From NCBI GenBank assembly GCA_027563935.2, contig CM050447.1, positions 13,980,501-14,044,500 of the forward strand: a stretch of 64,000 nt of DNA, written 5' to 3'. Below, in pieces: positions 1-12,379 of the stretch. Source of the stretch: Costus lasius. Lineage: Eukaryota > Streptophyta > Magnoliopsida > Zingiberales > Costaceae. The position numbers and the translations under genes were made by a program. Every line of letters begins with the position of its first letter. Position 1 is the stretch's first letter. The notes below the pieces were generated by a model. The model saw only the letters and a program-made list of their open reading frames with translations, searched no databases and had not been told where the DNA came from.

Positions 1-411
1 GCCGCAGCTTGTGAAGCATGTTTGACGCCACCGAATAAAAAGATTGTATTTAGTAATAAGATGAAGTCGAAGATAGCAAATCATGCATGTTTGAATAACA
101 ATTTCCTTCAAATATACATTAATATAGCACAATAACAAATATAAAAATCTGAGAAATACAGAAAGAATAGTTAATTGTTAGAGAAAACATAAAATATTAT
201 CAAACAGGCTAGACAGACAATTGCGAGGCAATATTGATGGTCATCCCTCTCTCCACCCTCCCTCTTCAGTCTCGCTGCAAGCACCACACATTTTGAGAGG
301 CAGGACTTACTATTCGAGTTAAGGGGTTATAATAGACTCCATCTCAACACACTATCAACACCATCATATTGAGGGGTGATCTAAAGCAGGCACCAATTCC
401 ATTAACATGAA
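1..411. other. 3' flank of the G beta gene, no gene seen
   Basis: AT-rich sequence downstream of the G beta stop codon on the minus strand. It should contain the 3' UTR and polyadenylation region of that gene. I see no further coding potential or repeat here. Confidence 0.5.
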
Positions 412-1668
412 TCAGATAACCCTCCTGTGCCCTCCAAATGCCCAAATCTGCCAGAATAATAAGTTGTTTCAAACTTGATGCATCATTGAGCAGTAAACAG
501 TCAAGAAACAGCAAATAAAATCAGAGGAAAAGAGACATTGCAGGTAATAAGCAGGAAAAGAAAAGAGTTTTTCTCTAATTGGCCATGATCAGACCAATGC
601 AAATATTACTACAACATACACCCCCCTGGATCTTAAAACCAAGGCATCAATCCAATTCTGGCAGTCACATCAGGAAGCACTAACACTTGAGGCTTGTACT
701 AAATGAAGTTGTTAGATTTTGACATGCTCTATAAGGCAATTTATAATCTTCAAGTATTTATAAACGGATGTGGAAAACTCACCTTCAGGTTCCTGTCCCA
801 ACTCCCTGTGCATAGAGCACTGCCATCAGAAGACAAACCTAAGCAACTTATGTGGGACTCATGAGAATTTTGAAGTGTTCCCAAGTCCAAAACCACCTAA
901 TACAAAAAAAAAAGTAAGGTGTGCCTAATATTACTGAGAATACTATACTTAATTCAGATGGAAAGGGGTGCATACCTCAGCCAGTAGTGTGTCCCACACG
1001 TAACACTTGCCACTGGAATATCCAGCAAAGAGAAGTCTTCCAGAAATAGAGAAGGCAATGGATGTGACAATTTGGATATCATTGTTATTATTGTCATGCG
1101 GCTGAGTGTACACTTGAAGCTGATGTCCAGTTCTCATATCGTATAACCTGCATGTACTGTCATCAGAGCCAGTTCCGAACCTCTGTCCATCAGGGAAAAA
1201 CTTGACTGTGTTAACATCCCTGTGGTGACCGTGATAGGTCCGAACAGCCCTACTAGCAATTCGTGTATCCCATAATCGTGCAGTTGCATCACAGGAACCA
1301 GAAACAAACATGTTCGAATTTGAACTGTTGATTGAGACACTGTAGAAATCAACAAGGAAAATGCATTTCAGGAGAATACATGTAATCATTTTCATTTAGT
1401 TTTTGTTGTTCTTAGAGCAGTTCCATTGCGTGTGGGGAATGGGAAAACACAAATTTCATAAAGAAGACATTGCTTTTGCAAAAGTGAAAAATTCCTTGAA
1501 GAACTCAATTTACCTAATGATGATTCAAGCTCAACACCTTTGGTCCGGATTTCTGTCTAAAATACTGATCAATATAAGTGTATGGGTCCATGGCTAGACT
1601 AATCCATACCAATTGGTCAGTACCGTATGCCCATGGTCAGACCAGTTCATGTGATACCGATTGGTATT

Positions 1669-1716
<48 letters not shown>

Positions 1717-4700
1717 GACACCGACCTTGTACATCGGACTAGTACCTACGGACCGTTTTTTGTTTTCTTGCTACGCACCAAGTCACGGGGAATTACTATT
1801 TACAGAAACATGCCTGCTTAAGTTTACTTCTATACAACTTGAGCAGTAAAGGTTTCAAATAAGTGAACCAACATCTCTGCCTTGTAATTCTTTACTACAC
1901 AAACCCCATACTAACAGTGCAACATTGGACCTCCTTTTCTACTTAAATTTTCATAAAGCATTTCACAACAGTATAAATGTTGACTCAAGGACCAGATAAA
2001 GCGTCATTTTTGGAGTAAATAAGGTGATTACCGAAATAACTATCAAACAAAAAGAGATAAAAGCTTTAGGATACCGATGCCCTGACGAAAACCTAATCAC
2101 CAAAACTAGTAGAGGTATTAGAAAATTACTAAAGATTCATCTTCTTAGAAGAGAGATAATGACGTTGGCAAATTAGCAACGGAAAGCTCATGCGATGCCA
2201 CCTGAAATTCAATTGCAACTTCATGAAGCACTACTACCTCAAGACATCAGCTGTGTGCCCAGAAGGAAATTCGCCACCAAAAACGGAAATCCTTTGGCCA
2301 GTACTGACATCCCAAAGGACACATGTTTGATCACCTGAACTAGTAATCAACCGAGTCTCTTGATCTGGAACATACTGGCAAGAATACACGTAGCCCTTAT
2401 GCCCAGTAAGTGTTCTTGAAACAGGAATGTTGCCATCCCGGTCAACTTGGGAATTGAGATTGAAAATAGAGCAGGCACTGTCAAGACCTCCACATGCAAC
2501 AGATTGCCCATTTGGTGCAAATGCACAGGTCATAACCCAAGGGCACTGAAGCCTTATAGCATGTGTTTTCTGACTTGTTAAAGCATTCCATACAATCAGT
2601 CTTCCGTCCTGAGAAGCACTAACTATTCGATTTCTTTCAGGTGTCCAATCCAATGAATAAACCTGAAATCTTAGGACAAAACTCATCAGTTCCTATATAT
2701 AGGGCACAAAATTGAATCCAAGATAGTAAAAAGATCAAGGTTATATCGAAGAGAAGGAAATATAGTGACTTATTATAGTCAAGCAGTTCACCAGTAACAT
2801 TTTTCCCCTTCTCCATTTGTTTCTTGCAGCGTCATTCAATCAAGCTAGCACAGAAAACCTATTACAAACAAATTAATTGATTTGAGGTCGCTTAATTTCA
2901 TCAATGCATTTTTGTTCAATAGAGCTCAATGACAGAAAAAGATCCATGTAGACCCTAGATCTCTAGAATATATACTACAGGAAATAATCATCCTTCAATG
3001 ATGTGAATTACTAAAATTCTACAGTTACTATTGCTACTCTGTATCATCCATTAGTTCCCTATCTGCTCTCTTCATTTCGACTTCATACCTCAATTGCAAG
3101 TCCAAATAATAAAATAACTAGTGATAATTCTTTTGGATACATTGAGCAAAAGATAAAATCAACTTGCATTTTTCAAAAAAAAACTAAAATGGTAGAGTGC
3201 CTTATTTCACATGAGTATTCACATCTCTTTCCAAGTGAAGCTATGGTGATGTTATCAGCGCTTGATACTAGGACACTCCAAGATTTTCTTTTTCTGAATA
3301 TCCTCCAACACAATAGCTAGACTTAAGACAGTTCTCTTAGTATATAACTGAGTGAGGTAAGGAATCTTCATCAAAATGGCATTATAATCTTCAGCTTTAT
3401 AAGAATCATCTAGTGCAACTTTGTTGTAAAGAATGATGGGAACAGTTGACAGAATAGAATAAAATATATTGATTAATAATACTTACATGGTGTCTCTTAT
3501 ATAGAGACTTGCTTAAATCGATAATGGAAATAGAAGCATAGTAATGAGTATAATAGAAAATTAAGAGAAAATATGGTGGTTCATAAGATAACACAATAAT
3601 GTCATAATTGCGACATTAGTAATATTTGATAATGTTGTCAACATAGTGGTGTCTAGCAATACTCATTTATTTGTATTGCAACTTGAACGTTAAAAGGTCA
3701 TTTTGTATGTCCATGCACACACAAGAGAAATAGTCTAAAGTCCCTTTTTGACAATGTTGTGCTGTCATGGGCCAACACCGCAGAAGCTGGCACTATTCTA
3801 GCATTTGACAATCCTACTGTAATTTTAAAACAAAATGCGGAAGCGATGCCCGAAATAAGTTTCCTAATTCAACATGACTGGTCTTATGAGAAAGCCACCG
3901 GATGTGATAGAACATGTACTTTAGTAAGCGAGTTAGGAGCGATCGATGACGACGTTGAGACGAGTAAGTGCCCGTCCTCTACGCTTGTGCACACACGGCT
4001 CCTCGCGATCTCTCCTCATCCATGCTCGGTGCTAGCCTCAGGAAAAGAGATCAACGCCTCTAAGAGTTCACCTTGCTTGCACCACTTTTTTGAAGTTGCG
4101 CCAAGGTGAGTGTTTCTTCTTCACAAATTGCGCCACCACCAAGGATGCGTCAATTAAAGGAGAAGATGATGAGATGTCACCCTTCTTCACAACATGTGTC
4201 TATGCTCCAAGAAAAGGCGCCAAGGAAGAAGGAAGCCCACCAATATCTTCTTACGGCACCCAGAGATGGAAGCCTATCACCACATGAGGAAGCGGGCGAC
4301 AACTTCATAAAGGGCAGTGCCAAGAGAGAGGTTGGCGGCTAGGGCTTGAGTGGAAAGAGAATGACCTAAGCGGCTAGAGTTCTCATAGAGAAGACATTAG
4401 TACATGCGCCCCCTAGCCCCTCTATTAGATTTATTCCATTAATTGAATATAAATATTCAATTATGTGCCTAAGCTGTGGACCCCTCTAGATTACTCTAAA
4501 TCAAGTCGACAAGCCACCAAACCAATTCGGTGTTTTTTTACATCACTTGTGACTAGACCTAGTCAACCAAGGTCAAATGTAGTCACCTGAAGGTTAACTG
4601 ATATTATAGTGTAATCTAACTCTATATGATCATCTCCAACTTATCTGATGCATCTGTGATGCATAGGACTCCTAGATAGATCTGAATCATCCGGAGATTC

Positions 4701-7700
4701 GATCTAAAGCTACCCGATCAATATGGGATCTTAAGTGTGTGTGCGACTCTGTAAGTTCTTGTGACGTTGGCAGTGATAACCTTATCATCACAAGCAATGA
4801 GTGGCATCTCGCAGTACATCACTGCTACCCAAGTTATCGAAATGGATATCATCATTGACAACCCCTAAATTGCAACAAAGTACATGTGCATTTTCTATCC
4901 CTTTGTCGGGCTAACATCCAGATTGGACAAGCATGTCACACTTGTTTAACCCAATCAAATAGTCATAACTAAATCAGACTTAACTTGGGTGTGGCCACAC
5001 ACTTTCAATTATGCGTCCATATAGGAGACCCAAGAACGTCAAGCTTCTATTTAAGGAAGAGGTAAATCCTCTGTTAGCAAGATATACGTCTCATATAGTT
5101 CATGATATACCCAATGACAACCGTTACAACCTGTCTGCTATGGCGTGGTGTTAGGTTATATCAAAAATATACCCCTTACCATATAGAAATACAATCTTTC
5201 TCAAGTTAATGGACAAATGTACCTCTGTCACTGTGAATTTTAACTTAAGACACCAAGTCAAAACTTTACTGCGGGTGGGTCCAATATATCTTGATATACT
5301 CATATGTCTGCATTTAGCACCCCGTGCTTAACAGGCACATAAACTAGTCTCACCTGCACCATAGTCATCCCTTATTCCTTATCCACTATGTTACTCAACT
5401 AGGGACATAACATGTAAGATATAATATATCTCTCATGTAAATATGCATATGGGCAGATATATAAAAAACTATGATAATGACAGTGCTAGGATATGTATAA
5501 ATATCAAAAGTAAATGTAGTACAAATATCCAAACCAATAACAAATCCTATGGCACACACTAACAAGGTCCCTGTTATGGCCCGCTTAGTAAGCAAACTAT
5601 TTATTAACTTGGTGAACCGATTTGCAACGTGGCCCAATTTATTAAAATGTTTAAGCCTAATTTAACAATAGCAAGCCCACTAACTCTTATATACTATATA
5701 ATATTTCCTTCCAATCCCAATGTAAGACTAAACCGGGGTATTACAATCTCCTCCACTTAAGACTTAATGTCCTCGTCAAGCCCACATCCCTTAGTCGACA
5801 GCATATGAGGTCAACCCAATGGCGGCTCCACCATCCTCGGTAGCCCTTTCCTATTGGCCTATCACCATGCTTAGGACAAGTTTGGCTCTAATACCATTTT
5901 ATTACAGCCCGCTTAGTAAGCACACTATTCATTAACTTGGTGAGCCGATTTGCAACGTGGCCCAATCTATTAAAATGCTTAAGCCCAAGTTAACAATAGC
6001 AAACCCACTAAGCCTTATATACTATATAATGATCTCTCTCACTTGCAATGTGGAACTATACTCGGGGTATTACAATCTCCGCCACTTAAGACTTGACGTC
6101 CTCGTCAAGCCCACCATCCTCGGTAGCCCTTAGTCGGCAGCATGTGAGGTCAACCCAATGGCGGCTTCACCATCCTCGGTAGCCCTTTCCTATTGGCCTC
6201 TCACCATAGTTAGGACTAAGTTTTTGCTTTGATACCATTTGTTATGACCCGCTTAGTAAGCAAACTATTTGTTAACTTGGTGAGCCGAGTTGCAACGTGG
6301 CCCAATCTATTAAAATGCTTAAGCCCAAGTTAACAATAGCAAGCTCACTAAGTCTTATATACTATATAATCTTTTCTTCTACTTTCAATCTAGCACTAAA
6401 TTGGGGTATTACAATCTCCTCCACTTAAGACTTGACGTCCTCGTCAAGCCCAAACCTTAACACATGCCCAGGAATCATCCCTTAGTCGACAACATATGAG
6501 GTCAGCCTCATGGCGGCTCCACCATCCTCGGTAGCCCTTTCCTATTGGCCTATCACTATGCTTAGGACTAAGTTTGGCTCTAATACCATTTTGTTATAGC
6601 CCGCTTAGTAAGTACACTATTCATTAACTTGGTGAGCTGATTTGCAACGTGACCCAATCTATTAAAATGCTTAAGCCCAAGTTAAGAATAGCAAACCTAC
6701 TAAGCCTTATATACTATATAATAATTTCTCTCACTTGCAATGTGGGACTATACTCGGGGTATTACAGTCCCCCTTGGCTTCTACCACTATAATATAACTA
6801 ATATTGTACATGTTGTAAATATATATTCATGTTTATTAATAAATTTATTAATATTATAATTTAATTTAATTTGTAATTAATAAATTTTGTATAATTAGTT
6901 ATTTAAAAAAATGCTTAAACTTTTATTTAATTAGAAGAAATATGTATGGTGGACACTTACGTTTCACTATCATTACCTTCATGTTCCTGTCGCTCATCGA
7001 AGAGATACATTCATATTGAAGCAAAAAAACTATAGTAGGATAGTACAATAAATTCAATGAAGAGACTTTGTAATCAATTTGCTCTCATTTAATGGCATCA
7101 TAAAATTGAGACTTTATATGTGAAATACATATGCTATTAGATTTTTCATATAGTAGTTATACACAAATTTTAAAGTTTATGGGTCAAAAATTATAAAACT
7201 TAATTACAAGTTTTAAAACTCAAAACAACACTGACGGTAATGCCAAACACCTCTTGCTCACAGTAGCAATATGCTCTGTCAAATAGGGCCTAAAGTCTAT
7301 AGGTGTGGGTAAGAATGCTACATGTTCCTATATAAAAAAGAGAGTGTATCACCCAAGTAATTAAGTGCCAGCTATCCTACAAGCAAGATAAGCTAGACAA
7401 CATTAGGTTAATGTTGTGAGGAAACCTACACAGCCGCGAAGGTTATATTGGTTACACCATGAGAGAGCTAAAGAAGCTATTGGAAGGAAAGGTAGAAGCA
7501 CAAAGTTGGAGGCGGCGGCAACAAGAAAAAACTTTTCTGGCATGGTACTATAAGGAGCTGAGTTCACCATGAAAGAAAGTGAACCACAAAGAGTCCGAGA
7601 AATAGACTCTCCTTGGTGAATTGCAGGTGTTGAGGATCAAGAGGTCATTGATGAAGGGCTTAAATGTGAAGGCGTTGGTGAGTTAAAGCAAAGGTGGCAA

Positions 7701-9318
7701 GGGAGGCTAGTAGAGGGACCTCTCTTAAAAGCAACAGAAAATTTAAGGCCTTGATTAGACTTTTTCTTCTATCAAAAGGAAGAGAAAAAGCTACAACATC
7801 CTTTTGTTGTAGACAGTGAACAAAAGAAGAAGGGATTGCTATGACAAGTTCAACAGGATGAGAGGGAGACAAAGTCACAAAAGAATTGAGGGCGATGTCA
7901 ACACAAGTGCAACATCATTTGAACAAGTAAGGAAACAATGTAAGGAAATACCAGAGAGAGTCAAACAGATGATAGTAGGTTGTTTTTGCTGATTATGTTG
8001 TTTAACAATAATAGCAATGATGTCACCGAAGAAAAAACCACATTGATACTAAGTTGAATGACTATGATAGAATATTGTATTGCTGTACAATGCTTACATT
8101 GTGCCTCTTAAATAGAAGATTGTTTATTCAATGATGGAAACAGATAAATAGTAACAATGATTTTAGTACAAAAAATATGAGAAAATACATAAGCTAATAA
8201 GAAGATACAATAATGTTATAATTGATAACATTTTTTTAATCTCATTGTTACCATAGTGGTGTTCTTATAAGATTGCCTATATCAACTAAGGAAATAGATA
8301 AATGGTAGGAATGATTTTTAGTTGAAAAAAATGAGCAAATGTAATAACTAATAAGAATATACAATAATGTCATAGTTGTTAACATTTTTTAATATCATAG
8401 TTACCATAGTGGTATTGTTATAGAGATGTCTTGTCATCTTCAACCTTTCATATTATCTAAAAGGAAACAAGGGATCATGTATATATTCCCAAAAGGTTTT
8501 CAGCACAAACAAACTATAATTCATATCCTATGAATGGAAGTGCGTTAATGAGATAAACAGCTAAATCTGAACAGAGGAATGTTATTTCAAAAGTATACAT
8601 ACAGTAGGCTAAAGATGATCTTAGCTGCAGAGCATCAGAGGTCCAATCGTCCGAAGTTAGTTTTTTCCCTACTTAATATACTAAATGCTAATACAACTGA
8701 AGAAAACTTCATGCAAGTTTCTTCCAAATTTTCTTCTTCTCCATTGCATCAGATAAGAGAAGTGAACAGAAGAGAATTTCGCACGGACCAATGTGATAAA
8801 AAATGAGTGCCATTAAGTTTGACATTTTTCATCCTATGAAACTCAAAGAAACTCATGCTGCTAAAAAAATATCAAAGCACGTGATATGGAGCTCTTGAAA
8901 TTTGTTAAAATTTCGCAAAACGAACATCAAACATGATTGACTATAGAACGTTTCTAACACCCACGGATCACAATTCCCAACGAATCGAATAAGAAAAAAC
9001 CAGACACCAACTCCAAACCAAGAACAATCCACCAACCTTGCCAGTATGACCCTGCAAGGTCCTGCAGCAAACCAAATCTGTGGTGCTAAAACTAATCGCG
9101 GATCTTCCCTGGCTCATTGAGTATCCAGCCACTGCGATCAACATATTTTAAGTCTCACAGCAGAAAAAAAAAAGATTGAGAATATTATAAAAGCTGAGAA
9201 GGGCAATTCCACCATCAGTATCAAGAAGCAACTGCCTCCTCTGCTTCAAACGCTCCCTCAGAGAATTCACCGCAACCGTCGCAGCTACATGCCGCTCCTT
9301 CAGCTCCGCGACCGACAT
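412..9318 (-). CDS. AGB1: Heterotrimeric G-protein beta subunit (WD40), six exons
   Basis: Plant G beta, which pairs with a G gamma at the plasma membrane and relays signals from the G-alpha cycle. Exons read by splice sites and frame: 9213-9318, 9037-9131, 2238-2662, 976-1339, 783-896 and 412-447, all with GT/AG introns. They sum to 1140 nt, 379 aa plus stop; Arabidopsis AGB1 is 377 aa. The start [10 protein letters not shown] matches the family N-terminus, so I chose 9318 over an upstream in-frame ATG at 9378. Residues 1-35 look coiled-coil (the G gamma-binding helix). WD repeats follow from about residue 55, with [29 protein letters not shown] and [11 protein letters not shown], ending [11 protein letters not shown]. 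Intron 2 is about 6.4 kb and carries a TRIM array; introns 1 and 4 are about 80 nt. No lesion is seen, so the gene is probably functional. Confidence 0.95.
1673..1712. repeat. (TA)n microsatellite in G beta intron 3
   Basis: An uninterrupted run of about 20 AT dinucleotides inside intron 3 of the G beta gene. It is flanked by short mirrored GATACC/GGTATT and ATTAATG stretches. The repeat number is likely variable. Confidence 0.9.
3700..5566. other. Unassigned mid-GC block inside G beta intron 2
   Basis: This part of intron 2 is less AT-rich than its surroundings and has several short ORFs that resemble no protein I recognise. Its texture resembles an old LTR-retrotransposon fragment, but I find no convincing termini, primer-binding site or domains. 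It ends at the target duplication of the adjacent TRIM array. Confidence 0.3.
5572..6766 (-). mobile_element. Tandem TRIM retrotransposon array: four LTRs, three internal regions
   Basis: Four copies of a 174-175 bp LTR lie at 5572-5745, 5900-6074, 6240-6413 and 6592-6766. Most start TGTTATRRCCCGC and all end GGGGTATTACA. They are separated by internal regions of about 154, 165 and 178 bp. Each internal region ends beside the next LTR with GGCTCTAATACCA or a variant, the reverse complement of a tRNA-Met primer-binding site with about one mismatch; so the element lies on the minus strand. The whole array is flanked by one 5-bp target duplication, GTCCC (5567-5571 and 6767-6771), so it traces to one insertion. 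There is no coding capacity, and LTR and internal sizes fit terminal-repeat retrotransposons in miniature. The array sits inside an intron of an apparently intact gene. Confidence 0.9.
8125..8432. repeat. Degenerate direct repeat pair, about 154-bp period
   Basis: Two adjacent diverged copies meet near 8279. Both contain a stretch like ACAATAATGTYATA, then a T-rich run and TTACCATAGTGGT. A third diverged copy lies at about 3528-3660 in the same intron. They look like fragments of an old dispersed repeat; no termini are identifiable. Confidence 0.55.
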
Positions 9319-10145
9319 CGACGAGAGCCCTAACCCTAGATCCACGATATTCAGATATAGGAACAGTGAAACCAACAACAGTCTCGCCCCATGATTAACC
9401 TCTTCCCAGCTGGCCCCGCAAGCTAATCCGCTACTTAAGAGGAATTAAATCGTACCTTGTAGGAGGAAATGATCGGAGACCGACTCGAGGAGTAGAGCAA
9501 GAGCGAATCCGAGGAGTTCGAAGACTTGAGACGACGACTAAATGATGAGTGAAGAAAGAGGAGTGCTGAGGTTTAATGTCACGCGCACATTAGTTTTTCT
9601 ATGCGTCTCGCCCCGCACCTATACCTCTGCAGATTTTTAAATCAATATATTTTTTATTAAAATCAATATATATATATATATAGGTTGATATATTACTATA
9701 TTAGTAATTTAACACAACTCGGGCCCAATTTAAGGCAGCTGCCCGCCGCCCAATCACTGAAGAAGCTGAGCAAAAAACCATTGTTTCAAGTTGCTGCGTG
9801 AAGAATTTTCAACTGCTCACGAGAAGTAGGGGAGGAGTTAAACTCTTAAGCGGATGGGGCACTTAAAAGTTAAAAAAGGGATAATTGTTACGCGCAAGCA
9901 GCTCTGGGCCGGGTTGGAGGCATTTGGGTCTGGGCGGAGGCCCAAGGCCCGGTCGTACTCCCCTTGAGCGGGTTCGCAGGAGGTGGATTTGGGCAGCAAA
10001 CGCGTGGAGGCGCGACCCGATCCGGCTCCAGTTGACGTGCGCGCGGAGGCGTGAGGCGGCGTCGGCTTCTCTTGGAAGCGTCCCATCAGTATGGGCGGCA
10101 GACGGCGGATGCATAGAAAAGGGAGAGGCGTACGCGATCATTTGG
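9319..10145. other. 5' flank and probable promoter of G beta
   Basis: On the minus strand this is the leader and promoter region of the G beta gene. A short AT-repeat stretch lies near 9640-9700, and GC content rises towards 10 kb. ORFs crossing this GC-rich part are low-complexity and resemble no protein. I cannot fix a transcription start. Confidence 0.4.
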
Positions 10146-10325
10146 ATGCGTGATCTTCCTTCGAACGCGATCTGCAGCGGCTATCTTCTCTTCCACCGAA
10201 CTTCCTCGGCGAGCAACGACCAGGTGGTGCTCCTCCCTTCCTCAGGCGACAACTTTCGGCCGCTTCCCGGCGAGGACTCCGGCGGCGCGCAGTCAGGCGA
10301 AGACGAGGGGAGTTTGAGCGTGTAG
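10146..10325 (+). CDS. Possible 59-aa protein in a GC-rich island, unrecognised
   Basis: A 59-codon ORF starting MRDLPSNAICSGYL and ending in an acidic, Gly/Ser-rich tail (GEDEGSLSV). It lies divergent to the G beta gene. Its codons end mostly in G or C, as in many monocot genes, and AT-rich sequence with ATAAA stretches follows the stop, which could be a 3' UTR. I do not recognise the family. Longer ORFs here start at upstream ATGs without support. It may equally be chance coding in a CpG-rich promoter region, so this is a weak call. Confidence 0.2.
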   Translation: MRDLPSNAICSGYLLFHRTSSASNDQVVLLPSSGDNFRPLPGEDSGGAQSGEDEGSLSV

Positions 10326-10976
10326 ATTTGTGTACAGAGAGCTAGGAGGGGTTTTAAGGCTGTTGTATTTGGAGATAAATAACAGGCAAAGCTTTCCCCT
10401 CTGATTCTGGCTTCGTTCGTGTGTTTTCCAGCGTGTTTCCGGCAAGCTTTCATGATCTTCTCCGGTCGTCTTCTTCACCTCTGATCTAGCGATTCTGGCG
10501 CCCCGAGGCGGTGCCGACGAACGAGGCTGAGGGCAAAAGGCTCGCATGATCTTCCCCCTGCCGCAGGCCCTTCCTTCCCCGGCTCCGGCAGTACTCGCGG
10601 CGGCGAGCGTCCGACGCAGTGGAAGCGAGACGCCTCGTTCGAACGCACGAGGCATTCAAAACGAGGAGGGCGTCTGGTCAAAATCGGTCAACGCGGGCGG
10701 AATTTCCGATTCGAGGCGGAAATTTGGAATTCAGCGTGATTGGAGCTGACGTGGACGCGTTGATCGGCATTAAGACTAATTAAGCTTGGGTTAGCTTAAT
10801 ACGGGCCTGACAATAATCCTATCTTTTAAAAGCATTATAGGGACCATGTTGTGCAGATATGCACAAATCCCCACAAATTCCTTCGCTTAGAAAATTCGTT
10901 CGGGGAGGAGCTGCTTTCTCCCAATGGTCGGCTGCTTCCTATGCACTTGCACCACACGTGCATACTCAAACCCTTA
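10326..10976. other. Spacer, GC-rich to 10.75 kb, then mixed
   Basis: There is no recognisable gene. ORFs on both strands in the GC-rich part (10,475-10,750) overlap one another and have the random look of CpG-rich DNA. The TTA target duplication of the next element is at 10974-10976. Confidence 0.4.
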
Positions 10977-12170
10977 CACTGTGTTTAGCAGGGGTGAACG
11001 GAACTGAGAAGAATAGGAAAATAAATAAAAAAAAGAAACTAAGAAGGAAAGAAAAATCAAAAATATTTTATGTTTAGCAAAAGGAAAGGAAAATTAAAAG
11101 AACTGTTATAGTCATCTATTATTTTTCTTTTTATACTCATATTACATAAATATTCTTAAATAACATATAAAACAACTCAACTCAAATCACTTCAGAGTCA
11201 CCTGAGCAAATAGCTTTGTGGCAATAATCCATAATCTACATTACCATAACCTTTATTTTCAGTAGCTACCAACCCAATGAATGTTGTTGATTATTACTGT
11301 ATCAAAAGTTGACTGAAAGCAGCTTGTTTTACATCAAAGGCGAGAAGAAGTTCCATTAGACTGAAAAGCAGCTTATTTCGCACTCGTAAAGTTGCAGATA
11401 TTCCATTGAAGATTTATGGAATAGAGGTGTACAGAAGATTTAAAGCCGACGACAAAGGAAGTGAGATAAATAAACAAATAACATTGAAAGAGGTTCTGTA
11501 CAGTGGATTCAAAGGCGACGGAAAACCCTTACCTGATGAAGGCAACATCGATGAAAATCACAGGCGGAGGCAACAAAGATCGAAGGCGGCGACAACAAAG
11601 AAGGCCGAGCGATGATGAAATCGTAGGCAGTAGCAACGAAGGCCGGGCGACTCGCAAGCAACGGCAATGAAGAAGGGCAGTGGCGACGAAGAAGGCCGGG
11701 AGACGATGAAATCACAGGCGGCAGCAACGAAGAAAGGTAGCGGCAACGAAGAAGGCTAGGCGAAGATGAAATCGCAGGCGGCAGCAACGAAAAAGGGTGG
11801 CGGCAACGAAGAAGGGAGGCGGCAACGAAGAAGGCTGGGCGACGATGATATCGCAGGCGGCAGCAACAAAGAAGGGCAGCGGCGACGAAGAAGGCCGGAC
11901 GACGATGAAATCGTAGGCGGCAGCAACAAAGAAGGGCGATAGCGACGAATGTCTGCGACAATGTAGGTTTCTTCGTGCGGCTGTGTGAGAATATGAGGCA
12001 CGTCTGCGTTTGTACATGTATCCGTCCAAACGAATGGATCAACTTTGGAAGGAAAGATGGGTAAATTTCCTTCTAGTTTTCCTCTTGTTAATTTTCGTCT
12101 GCCTTGTTAAATACAAAAAAGTTTAATTTTCCATCCGTTCTACTTTCCGTTCGCCCTGCTAAACATAGTG
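10977..12170. mobile_element. Non-autonomous CACTA-like DNA transposon carrying a minisatellite
   Basis: The left end reads CACTGTGTTTAGCAGGGG and the right end, reversed, CACTATGTTTAGCAGGGC. The terminal inverted repeat spans about 27 bp with few mismatches. It is flanked by a 3-bp TTA duplication (10974-10976, 12171-12173). CACTR ends with a 3-bp duplication fit the CACTA (En/Spm) superfamily; TTA could also suggest PIF/Harbinger, but the termini do not. TGTTTAGCA-like motifs recur just inside the left end, as expected of subterminal repeats. Both arms are purine/pyrimidine-biased, and the core is a GAAGAAGGC-type minisatellite. There is no transposase. Confidence 0.7.
11540..11960. repeat. 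Imperfect minisatellite inside the CACTA-like element
   Basis: Repeats built from CAACGAAGAAGG, GCGACGATGAAATCG and CAGGCGGCAG occur roughly every 30-65 bp. Because indels tend to be multiples of three, several frames stay open on both strands and give long Ser/Pro/Phe- or Lys/Ala-rich ORFs that are not genes. Confidence 0.8.
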
Positions 12171-12237
12171 TTACGCTCCCATTGCTTCTCTCTCCTTGTC
12201 TGCCTCTAACTACCCCTCCCCTTGTCCTCCCCACACT

Positions 12238-12379
12238 GGGCACGTTTGGCCCTAATTCTGCACACAATTCAAGATAAGCTACAGTGTGATAAAAAGTTAA
12301 CAGCTGTTGGAAGCTCCAAATTAGAGCTTCTCACAAATTCTGCTTCGAAATCTGTGCAAAAGTAGGGCCAAATAGGCTC
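12238..12379. mobile_element. Short MITE with TTTGGCCCTA termini
   Basis: The left end is GGGCACGTTTGGCCCTAATT; the reversed right end is GAGCCTATTTGGCCCTACTT. About 20 of 26 terminal bases match. A target duplication is unclear (ACT and GCT). The TTTGGCC core is shared with the MITE at 40,662-41,074, suggesting related families. Confidence 0.55.

Noticed and set aside
949..1395. Stand-alone 148-aa WD40 protein
   Set aside because: It is exon 4 of the G beta gene with read-through into introns at both ends; splice sites and phases join it to its neighbours.
5572..6766. CRISPR-like or satellite array interpretation of the regular repeats
   Set aside because: Units have TG/CA ends, primer-binding sites and one 5-bp target duplication; this is a retrotransposon array in a plant intron.
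11509..12042. 177-codon minus-strand ORF and overlapping relatives
   Set aside because: They lie in a minisatellite with indels in multiples of three, open in several frames on both strands, with no domain.
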